64,000 nt of DNA, taken from positions 1 to 64,000 of the forward strand of contig JAGVPB010000037.1 in the NCBI GenBank assembly GCA_020052415.1. Reading direction: 5' to 3'. This document shows positions 1 through 7,738 of the stretch, one piece after another. Source of the stretch: Bacteroidales bacterium. Lineage in GTDB: Bacteria; Bacteroidota; Bacteroidia; Bacteroidales; JAADJA01. Below the pieces are notes generated by a model. It made no database searches, had not been told where the DNA came from, and saw only the letters and a list, made by a program, of their open reading frames with translations. The translations under genes were made by a program, and so were the position numbers. Each line of letters starts with the position of its first letter. The stretch's first letter is position 1.

Positions 1-1
1 A

Positions 2-1897
2 AGCGAAAAAAACATACTTAAGGTCATAAAACCACTGTTCCTCGACAACTTATGGAGGGAGTTCGAACAGGTAAAGGACAACCGGAATAAATTAATCGCA
101 TTCCACGAAAAAATTGCCGGGCTGCGTTTCCTCGATCCCGCCTGCGGTTGCGGAAATTTCCTCGTGATTAGTTATCGCGAATTGCGTTTGCTCGAACTTG
201 AGATCATAAAAGTTCTTCAAAAAGGTCAGATGGTTACCGACATTGCCGAAAAGATAAAACTCGATGTGGACCGCTTTTACGGCATCGAGATCGAAGAATT
301 TCCTTCACAGATCGCACAAGTGGCAATGTGGCTGGCCGACCACCAGATGAACATGAAAGTGAGCGAAACCTTCGGTGAATATTTTATTCGTCTCCCTTTG
401 CGCAAAAGCCCGCATATCGTTTGCGGCAATGCCCTGCGCCTCGACTGGCAAAGCCTCATAGAACCGATCCCATGGGAAAAAGGAGAACCCAAGTTCAATT
501 ATATTTTCGGGAACCCTCCATTTATGGGTTCAAAATTTATGAAACCCATACAAAGGAAAGAGGTGGTAGATTTATTTAATAATTTACCCGGTTCAGGAAT
601 CCTGGACTACGTTACAGCATGGTATGCTAAATCTGCACAATATATTTTACATTTTGCTTTCATAAATCATGAAATCAAATGTGCTTTCGTCTCAACAAAT
701 TCTATCAGCCAAGGCGAGCAAGTTGGCGTTCTTTGGAATGAGTTACTAAACAAGTATAAAATCAAAATTCATTTTGCTCACAGAACTTTTAAATGGAATA
801 ATGAAGCAAAAGGGGTCGCTGCTGTTTATTGTGTAATTATTGGATTTTCAAATTATAATATTTCTGAGAAGCCAATTTTTGAATATTCAGATATTAAAGG
901 AGAACCACATCAGATTATGGTTAGAAATATTAATCCATACTTATTAGAAGGAAATGATCTGTTAATAAAATCAAGGACTAAATCAATTTGCAATGTTCCA
1001 AGAATTAAATTTGGAAACCAACCAATTGATGGTGGAAACTTACTAATGTCTGCACACGAATTTGAAATTTATATTGAGAAAGAACCGGATGGTAAAAAAT
1101 TTATAAGGAGATACATAGGAAGTGAAGAATTAATTAATGGAATAAAAAGGTATTGTTTTTGGTTGAAGGATGCTCAACCTAAAGAAATTCACAACCTTCC
1201 TTTATTGATGAAAAGAATTGAAAATGTTGCAATTTTCAGGCAATCCAGCAAAAGGAAAGAGACACAAGAATTATCTTTAATTCCAACAAAATTTGCTTTC
1301 ATTTCCCATGAAGAAAGATATTATGTAATTATACCGAGTGTATCTTCTGAACGACGCAATTATATACCGATTGATTTTATGGGTAGTGATGTAATTGCCT
1401 CAAATCTATGTTTAATAATTCCCGGAGCAACAAAATATCATTTTGGCATTCTCACTTCTCATATGCACATGGCTTGGGTCAGATATGTCTGTGGAAGACT
1501 TGAAGGTAGGTTAAGATATTCAAATTCTATTGTTTACAACAACTTCCCCTGGCCCGAAAATACATCTAAAAAACAGGTAAAAGCAGTAGAGGAAGCAGCC
1601 CAAAAAGTATTGGATACCCGTGCAGAGTTCTACGCTAATTCCCTTGCCGTTCTATACGATCCCCTCACCATGCCCCCCGCCCTCGTCAAAGCCCACCAGG
1701 CACTCGACAAAGCCGCCGACCTCTGTTACCGTCCCCAGCCATTCATGTCTGAGTCAAAACGGATAGAATACCTCTTCGAACTCTATGATAAATATACGGC
1801 GGGGTTGTTTAAGGAGGAAAAGAAGAAAAGGAAGGAGCGTAGTAATTTACCACAAATAGATGAAGTTGGAGAAAGTGAAAAAACAAATAAAGCATGA
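2..1897 (+). CDS. Class I SAM-dependent DNA methyltransferase, MmeI/YeeA-like (type IIL/IIG restriction-modification); 5' end lies outside the window
   Basis: The frame is open back to base 2 (SEKNILKVIKPLFLDNLWREFEQ...). Motif I-like DPACGCGNFL and motif IV NPPF (FGNPPFMGSKFM) are present, with a C-terminal target-recognition-like region and NNFPWPE. Confidence 0.9.
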   Translation, partial: SEKNILKVIKPLFLDNLWREFEQVKDNRNKLIAFHEKIAGLRFLDPACGCGNFLVISYRELRLLELEIIKVLQKGQMVTDIAEKIKLDVDRFYGIEIEEFPSQIAQVAMWLADHQMNMKVSETFGEYFIRLPLRKSPHIVCGNALRLDWQSLIEPIPWEKGEPKFNYIFGNPPFMGSKFMKPIQRKEVVDLFNNLPGSGILDYVTAWYAKSAQYILHFAFINHEIKCAFVSTNSISQGEQVGVLWNELLNKYKIKIHFAHRTFKWNNEAKGVAAVYCVIIGFSNYNISEKPIFEYSDIKGEPHQIMVRNINPYLLEGNDLLIKSRTKSICNVPRIKFGNQPIDGGNLLMSAHEFEIYIEKEPDGKKFIRRYIGSEELINGIKRYCFWLKDAQPKEIHNLPLLMKRIENVAIFRQSSKRKETQELSLIPTKFAFISHEERYYVIIPSVSSERRNYIPIDFMGSDVIASNLCLIIPGATKYHFGILTSHMHMAWVRYVCGRLEGRLRYSNSIVYNNFPWPENTSKKQVKAVEEAAQKVLDTRAEFYANSLAVLYDPLTMPPALVKAHQALDKAADLCYRPQPFMSESKRIEYLFELYDKYTAGLFKEEKKKRKERSNLPQIDEVGESEKTNKA

Positions 1898-2769
1898 AAA
1901 CAAAAATCCCTGAAGAGCTTTTCCACTATTGTCCATTAAGTTCTCTATTTGGTATTGTTAAATCCAACATTTTACGACTTACCTGTTCAAAATATTCCAA
2001 TGACCCTCATGAGAATATAATTGGTGAAAATGTTTTAAAAGAAATACTTAAGGAGAATATATTGAACCAACAAAAAATTTTTATCACCGAAGTAATAAAG
2101 GAATTAGAAAGGGGAAGAGACTGGTCTATTTTTCACACACCTTATGTATTTTGTATGACAAAAAAAAAGGAAGATTTAAATCAATGGCGAATTTATGCTG
2201 ATAATGGTCGTGGTTTTTGCATTGGTTTAAAGCCTGCTTTTTTTGTTACTGGAATTTACATACAAAGTGATATTGATTCTTCTTTTAATTTTCCCTTAGA
2301 TCTTTATTATGACAAACTTTATATAAATAAATGTATTTACGAATCAGAGAAACAAAAAAAGTTTATTATTCAAATAATTGATCTGTTTACAAACTACCCT
2401 GAAATTAAGAATTTGGATAATGATAAGAAAGTTATTTCTTTTATCCAATACTTTAAACTAATTACCTCATTCTTCAAACATGAATCATATAAAGATGAAG
2501 AAGAATGGAGATTAGTTTGCTTTCCTGTATGTCAGCAATCATTTAATGAGTACAAATTCAAGATCGATTACCTGACTAAACGAAGTGTCATTGTTCCTTA
2601 CATGGAATTTCCTATTCAATCAACATTTGAAAATCCATTATTCTCAGATATTTTTATTGGTTCGAATGTAATTAATACTAGTCAGGAAATTGCAGATTTT
2701 ATTCAAAATAATAAAGCCAATTTTAGAAAATTAATAAGATCTAAAGTTAAAATCCAGGAAATACATTGA
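1894..2769 (+). CDS. DUF2971 domain protein
   Basis: N-terminal ELFHYCPLSSLFGIVKSNILRLTCSKYSNDPHE is typical of DUF2971. Overlaps the methyltransferase by 4 bp (ATGA). Confidence 0.75.
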   Translation: MKTKIPEELFHYCPLSSLFGIVKSNILRLTCSKYSNDPHENIIGENVLKEILKENILNQQKIFITEVIKELERGRDWSIFHTPYVFCMTKKKEDLNQWRIYADNGRGFCIGLKPAFFVTGIYIQSDIDSSFNFPLDLYYDKLYINKCIYESEKQKKFIIQIIDLFTNYPEIKNLDNDKKVISFIQYFKLITSFFKHESYKDEEEWRLVCFPVCQQSFNEYKFKIDYLTKRSVIVPYMEFPIQSTFENPLFSDIFIGSNVINTSQEIADFIQNNKANFRKLIRSKVKIQEIH

Positions 2770-2774
2770 TAAAT

Positions 2775-3974
2775 ATGGCCGATCCAAAACAACTTAAAAT
2801 TCTCAAAAGTGGGGTTGAAAATTGGAATAATTTCAGAAAAGACAATCCCACTTTAAAAATTGATTTAAGCAATGCAGACCTTAGCAAGGTAAAAATTAAC
2901 AATGCAAACTTAGTCTATGCAGATCTTGTCTATTCAAACCTAGTCTATGCTAACCTAAATGGGTCAGACTTTAGCAAGGCTAGCCTTAGCAATGCAAACC
3001 TTTGCGATGCAAATCTTATAGGAACCAATTTCAGTAGGGCAAACCTTAACGATGCGAACCTTAGCGGGGCAAATCTTAGCACAGCAAACCTTAGCCGGGC
3101 AAATCTTACGAAGGCAAACTTTAGCCAAGCAAACCTTAGCCACGTAAAACTTAGATGGGCATACCTTAGCGAGGCAAACTTTAGCGGGGCAGACCTTCAT
3201 AAGGCAAACCTTATGCAAGCTAGGTTTTATTTTACTATTTTTCTCCAATCGCAACTTTCAGAAGCTTCATTTCAAGATGCTCATCTTAATAACACAATTT
3301 TTTCTAACACCAATTTATCAAAAACTAAATTTCTCGAATCATGTATTTTTTATGATAAATGTTTTATTGATTATCACACATTAAGTAAATCCGGTAACCT
3401 ACCTGTTAATTTTTTACGCGGTTGTGGATTATCTGAAACATATATTGAATATATTCCTGCATTATTCAGTAAAGCCATACAGTTTTACTCCTGCTTCATC
3501 AGCTATTCTTCAAAAGACGAAGAAATTGCAAAAAAAATCCATGCTGACTTACAGGATAAAGGAATTCGCTGCTGGTTTGCACCCGAGGATTTAAAGATTG
3601 GCGACAAATTCCGGTCAACTATTCATGAAGCAATCAAAGTCTATGATAAATTGCTTCTTATCATTTCCGAAAATTCCATCAATAGCCATTGGGTCGAAGA
3701 TGAAGTTGAAAAGGCATTTGAAAAAGAAAGAAAACAAAATCGAACCGTATTATTCCCGATCACAGTTGATCAGAATATTTTTAATATTGATGTCGGTTGG
3801 GCCGATTCTATAAAAAACACAAGACATATTGGAGACTTCACCAACTGGAAAAACCATGACAGTTATAAAAAAGCATTTGATAGATTGGTCAGGGATTTAA
3901 AGCAAGAAAACCTCACTGCAATCACTAAAGGAAACATAAATACAATAGTCAATGGCCGATCCAAAACAACTTGA
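2775..3974 (+). CDS. Pentapeptide-repeat + C-terminal TIR domain protein (copy 1)
   Basis: Many A(D/N)L/F-x-x repeats, then FYSCFISYSSKDEEIAKKIHADLQDKGIRCWFAPEDLKIGDKF (TIR). ATG at 2775 (MADPKQL) is preferred over the TTG at 2766. Confidence 0.92.
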   Translation: MADPKQLKILKSGVENWNNFRKDNPTLKIDLSNADLSKVKINNANLVYADLVYSNLVYANLNGSDFSKASLSNANLCDANLIGTNFSRANLNDANLSGANLSTANLSRANLTKANFSQANLSHVKLRWAYLSEANFSGADLHKANLMQARFYFTIFLQSQLSEASFQDAHLNNTIFSNTNLSKTKFLESCIFYDKCFIDYHTLSKSGNLPVNFLRGCGLSETYIEYIPALFSKAIQFYSCFISYSSKDEEIAKKIHADLQDKGIRCWFAPEDLKIGDKFRSTIHEAIKVYDKLLLIISENSINSHWVEDEVEKAFEKERKQNRTVLFPITVDQNIFNIDVGWADSIKNTRHIGDFTNWKNHDSYKKAFDRLVRDLKQENLTAITKGNINTIVNGRSKTT

Positions 3975-5019
3975 AATTCTTAAAAGTGGTGTTGAAAATT
4001 GGAATAGATTTAGAAATGAAAATCCCCATTTAATAATTGATTTAAGCAAGGCAGACCTTATCACTACAGACCTTAGCGATGCATACCTTAGCAGGTTAAA
4101 CCTTACCGGGGCAAACTTTAGCAGGTTAAATCTTACCGGGGCAAACTTTAGCCGGGCTGAACTTTTCGATGTAGACTTTAGTGAGGCAGACCTTAGCGGG
4201 GTAAACTTTAGCGAGACTGAACTTTACGATGTAAACTTTAGCCGAGCAAACCTTTTCATAGCAAATCTTGTCGGTGCAATATTTTCCAGAGCAAATCTTA
4301 TCGGGGCAAACTTTAACGGAGCTATATTATTTTCTACTATTTTTCTCCATTCGTCACTGTCAGAAGCTTCATTCTTGAGTGCTAAACTTAGAAATACAAT
4401 TTTTACTGAAACTGATTTATCAAAGACTGAACAATTAGAATCATGCCAGTTTTTTGGTGAATGTTACATTGATTATCACACACTTAAAAAATCTTGTAAC
4501 CTGCCAGTTAATTTTTTGCGTGGTTGTGGATTATCTGATACTTTTATTGATCACATTCCCGCATTATTTAACAAAGCTATTCAGTTTTACTCTTGCTTCA
4601 TTAGCTATTCTTCAAAAGATGAAGAAATTGCAAAAAAAATTCACGCCGACTTACAGGATAAAGGAATTCGATGTTGGTTTGCACCCGAAGATTTAAAAAT
4701 TGGCGACAAATTTCGGTCAACCATCCATGAAGCAATTAAGGTTTATGATAAATTACTTCTGATAATTTCCGAAAATTCTATCAATAGCCATTGGGTAGAA
4801 GATGAAGTTGAAAGGGCATTTGAAAAAGAAAGAAAACAAAACAGAACTGTACTATTTCCAGTTACAGTTGATCAAAACATTTTTAATATTGATGCCGGTT
4901 GGGCCAATTCCATAAACAAAAGACATATCGGAGACTTCATTTACTGGAAAAACCATGACAGCTATAAAAAAGCATTCGACAGGCTGGTCAGGGATTTAAA
5001 GCAGGAAGGTCCAAAATAA
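3952..5019 (+). CDS. Pentapeptide-repeat + C-terminal TIR domain protein (copy 2, tandem paralog)
   Basis: Starts MADPKQLEILKSGVENWN, nearly identical to copy 1. The TIR domain is almost identical to copy 1 and the repeat region is more diverged. Confidence 0.92.
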   Translation: MADPKQLEILKSGVENWNRFRNENPHLIIDLSKADLITTDLSDAYLSRLNLTGANFSRLNLTGANFSRAELFDVDFSEADLSGVNFSETELYDVNFSRANLFIANLVGAIFSRANLIGANFNGAILFSTIFLHSSLSEASFLSAKLRNTIFTETDLSKTEQLESCQFFGECYIDYHTLKKSCNLPVNFLRGCGLSDTFIDHIPALFNKAIQFYSCFISYSSKDEEIAKKIHADLQDKGIRCWFAPEDLKIGDKFRSTIHEAIKVYDKLLLIISENSINSHWVEDEVERAFEKERKQNRTVLFPVTVDQNIFNIDAGWANSINKRHIGDFIYWKNHDSYKKAFDRLVRDLKQEGPK

Positions 5020-5047
5020 ATTGAAAAATCAAATTAAACAAGTTAAT

Positions 5048-5470
5048 ATGACACAAGAAGAATTTTTAAAAGAAAGAGTAGATGACCAAATAAAATGGTA
5101 TAGCCAAAGAGCTACGACCAATAAAAATTGCCACACTTGGTCAAAAAGCCTTATTATTGGATTTTCAGCAATCATTCCGCTTATTGCAGGCATCGAATTT
5201 AATACTGTTGCGAAAAATTTCCTTCTTGGAATTTTAGGAACTTTAGTAGCAATTTTATCCGGGTTATCGGGTCTATTGAAATTTCAGGAGAAATGGACAG
5301 AATATAGAACAACATCGGAAACATTAAAGCACGAAAAAATACTATTTCAAACCCAGACTGGCCCTTATGATAATGAATCTGATCCGTTTAAGATTCTTGT
5401 TCCAAGGATTGAAAATTTGATAAGTAAGGAACACTCTGCCTGGAGTCAGTATATAAGTAAAGAAAGTTAG
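5048..5470 (+). CDS. SLATT/DUF4231-like two-TM protein (predicted membrane effector)
   Basis: Two adjacent hydrophobic segments (LIIGFSAIIPLIAGI; FLLGILGTLVAILSGLSGLL) followed by KFQEKWTEYRTTSETLKHEKILFQTQTGPY, characteristic of SLATT/DUF4231. ATG at 5048 preferred over TTG at 5021. Confidence 0.8.
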   Translation: MTQEEFLKERVDDQIKWYSQRATTNKNCHTWSKSLIIGFSAIIPLIAGIEFNTVAKNFLLGILGTLVAILSGLSGLLKFQEKWTEYRTTSETLKHEKILFQTQTGPYDNESDPFKILVPRIENLISKEHSAWSQYISKES

Positions 5471-5489
5471 TCATTTCTCTTTTTTAAAT

Positions 5490-5912
5490 ATGCCGGCATT
5501 AAAAACGTACGATTTGTTAATTAGCCATGCTTGGAAATATAATGATGAGTATCATCGGCTTGTCTCTATGCTAAATACCGCTTCATTATTTCATTGGAGG
5601 AATTATAGCGTTCCAAAACATGACCCTAAAATTGATCCTGATTCTTATGCAGGGCGAAAAATACTTTTAGCAGGATTGACCAATCAGATTAAACCAGTCA
5701 ATTGTTTTTTGATACTGTCAGGCATGTATACTCATTATAGCTATTGGATTAATAGAGAAATTGAGATTGCCCAAAAATATCGCAAGCCAATAATTGGAAT
5801 AAGGCCAAGAGGTCAGCTAATTATACCAAAAGTCATTCAAGAAGCTGCCCTTGAAATCACTGGATGGAATACAGATTCCATCGTTTCAGCAATCAGAAGA
5901 AATTCGATTTAA
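5490..5912 (+). CDS. ThsB-like TIR (DUF1863/MTH538-type) protein 1
   Basis: KTYDLLISHAWKYNDEYHRLVSML...FHWRNYSVPKHDP is the DUF1863/ThsB_TIR type N-terminus. 20 bp after the preceding gene. Confidence 0.8.
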   Translation: MPALKTYDLLISHAWKYNDEYHRLVSMLNTASLFHWRNYSVPKHDPKIDPDSYAGRKILLAGLTNQIKPVNCFLILSGMYTHYSYWINREIEIAQKYRKPIIGIRPRGQLIIPKVIQEAALEITGWNTDSIVSAIRRNSI

Positions 5913-5923
5913 AGCAAAATATT

Positions 5924-6331
5924 ATGAGAAAAATATTTATCAGTTACGTTAAGGAAGATGAGCATTATTTATCTACCATTTTAAACTGGAAAAAACAGGA
6001 TCAAAATTTAAATATTGAATTCATCACAGATAGACTGCTAATAAAAAATCCATCTGATAATTCACTTAAAACAAAAACAGAAATCGAAGACTTGCTTAAA
6101 CCGCTCATTGATGCTTCCAATGCAATATTATTATTGGTTGGTAACGACACTCATAATAAGCCCTGGATAGAATGGGAATATAATTACGCTCAAAACCATA
6201 AATTGAAGATTGCATTAATGCAAATTCCAAACTCTACAGGTAATAAACCGAAACTGGTTCCAGAACAGGAAATGTTTAAAATGAATTTAAAGAATTTAAG
6301 GAAAATTATGATTAGTTGGAAGTGGTTATGA
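5924..6331 (+). CDS. ThsB-like TIR protein 2
   Basis: MRKIFISYVKEDEHYL...LIDASNAILLLVGNDTHNKPWIEWEYNYA. ATG at 5924 follows the previous stop by 11 bp. Confidence 0.75.
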   Translation: MRKIFISYVKEDEHYLSTILNWKKQDQNLNIEFITDRLLIKNPSDNSLKTKTEIEDLLKPLIDASNAILLLVGNDTHNKPWIEWEYNYAQNHKLKIALMQIPNSTGNKPKLVPEQEMFKMNLKNLRKIMISWKWL

Positions 6332-6361
6332 AAACAAGACAATATTTAAACAAGCTAAAAA

Positions 6362-6841
6362 ATGGAGGATAATAAATTCAACTTTGATTTTAAATGGGAC
6401 GTATTCAAACATATTGATTCCATACGTGAAGGAAGAACAAATTTTTTCCTTATTGCTGAAGCCATGATGGTGGCTGGTTATATGGCCTTATCATCAACTG
6501 AGTACTTTTTAAGGATTACTGTTGGAATATTAGGTCTAATCTATACGGCATCATGGTTCTTCGTAAATCTAAGACAAAGTAATAGACTAGATCATTTAGC
6601 AAAAAATAATCTACTTTATAATGAGTTTCTTTTAGAGGTTGTTAAGGCTGGCAAAGGAATCCCTGGAATACTTATAATGAATTATGTTTTGCCCTTATCC
6701 ACCACAGCTTTTTGGATAATTTTATTGATTAAGGCATGGATTGGTTTCCCAGGTTCGGCTGAGGTTCTACCTCAGACGAATATATCTATCCAGACTTTGC
6801 ATGAAATCCTCCGTTCCCATGTACTCTTTTTTAATTCGTAA
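6362..6841 (+). CDS. Small multi-TM protein, candidate membrane effector; the C-terminus reads into a REP-like repeat
   Basis: Hydrophobic segments NFFLIAEAMMVAGYMAL, ITVGILGLIYTASWFFV and PGILIMNYVLPLSTTAFWIILLI. Residues after about WIGFP are encoded by the palindromic repeat at 6753. Confidence 0.6.
   Translation: MEDNKFNFDFKWDVFKHIDSIREGRTNFFLIAEAMMVAGYMALSSTEYFLRITVGILGLIYTASWFFVNLRQSNRLDHLAKNNLLYNEFLLEVVKAGKGIPGILIMNYVLPLSTTAFWIILLIKAWIGFPGSAEVLPQTNISIQTLHEILRSHVLFFNS
6753..6803 (+). repeat. REP-like palindromic repeat, copy 1
   Basis: GTTCGGCTGAGGttctaCCTCAGACGAAtatatctatccagact; perfect CTGAGG/CCTCAG stem; matches copies at 6885 and 43765. Confidence 0.75.
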
Positions 6842-6884
6842 AATTTGTGGACAACCGAAATCCTCCGTGCTCTTTGCCCCTGTA

Positions 6885-6936
6885 CAGCTAAGGCTCTGCC
6901 TTAGTCGCCCATATCCTCCCAGACTCCAGCCTGTCA
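6885..6936 (+). repeat. REP-like palindromic repeat, copy 2
   Basis: CTAAGGctctgCCTTAG followed by catatcctcccagactccagcctg. Confidence 0.8.
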
Positions 6937-6974
6937 AAAAACAAATCCGCTATTCATAACCTGCCCCCTCCAAA

Positions 6975-7121
6975 TGAATGCGAAGCATTCACTGTGCGCC
7001 GGCCCGAAAATCCGCCATGCGGCGAGTGGCTTGCGGGGAAGGTTTGGATCGGATTTTCTTGACTTTTTTGGCCTGTCCCGCGTTTCTGCGGGGTTCTTTT
7101 TGTGGCAAGACAAAAAGAACC
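6975..7121. other. Block of four consecutive perfect stem-loops in intergenic DNA
   Basis: tgaatgc/gcattca (6975-6991), ccgc/gcgg (7012-7022), cccgc/gcggg (7077-7092), ggttctttttgt/acaaaaagaacc (7092-7121). Confidence 0.7.
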
Positions 7122-7279
7122 AAATATAAAACACTTCAAATGGCGTAAGTGTTCACGTTTGTCTCCCGTCCACTCAACAAAAAAATCGCCGCATTTCACA
7201 TCCGCAGGGGCTTTATTTATATAAAATGTCTTTGTCAATCACACTTTGAATAAACGTCCAAAATCTTTACTTCTGTCTT

Positions 7280-7447
7280 ATGAGTTTCAACAACAATTTT
7301 TATATTCCTGAAAGCATTTATTTTTTAACCTATTTCGCCGTTAGAGGAATTTATTTGGATTGGGTAAACAATGCGCAAGTCAACCATGCACAAAGCTTAC
7401 GAACGAGACTTGCCGGTTTGATTATGAATTCAGGTAACAGTACATGA
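7280..7447 (+). CDS. Short 55-aa ORF, possibly a remnant of an IS200/RAYT-like transposase N-terminus
   Basis: MSFNNNFYIPESIYFLTYFAVRGIYLDWVNNAQ; only a weak resemblance to the xIYFLTFTVVxWxD N-terminus of RAYT-type transposases. Confidence 0.2.
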   Translation: MSFNNNFYIPESIYFLTYFAVRGIYLDWVNNAQVNHAQSLRTRLAGLIMNSGNST

Positions 7448-7681
7448 ATTAATTGTTATAATTTTTAAATATTAATAAGTGAAATAGAAATCAATTGACT
7501 TTTCTATTATTATTATTTCAATTGCCATATCACTTATTGAAGATTTTGCTTACTTATCGCTTATTACGGATGCTACAGCAGAAAAATAGTTGGATTTTAT
7601 TTATCCGAAAAAATCGTAAAAATCAGATACAACTTTGGTAATTTAAATGTTGTCTTAGCTCAAAAGTGCAAATAAAATATT

Positions 7682-7689
7682 TACATTTG
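7682..7689 (+). promoter_or_regulatory. Bacteroidetes -7 box TAnnTTTG upstream of the CDS at 7739
   Basis: TACATTTG. Confidence 0.5.
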
Positions 7690-7738
7690 TGAATATATAA
7701 TAATTACTATAAAGCAATTCAATTTAAAATTAATTAAC

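Noticed and set aside
2964-3254. Antisense ORF (MRLEKNSKIKPSLHKVCLMKVCPAK...)
   Set aside because: Created by reading the pentapeptide DNA repeats backwards; low complexity and inside a confident CDS.
6934-7238. Minus-strand ORFs of 66 and 94 aa
   Set aside because: Overlap each other in different frames and cover the hairpin block; no recognisable protein features.
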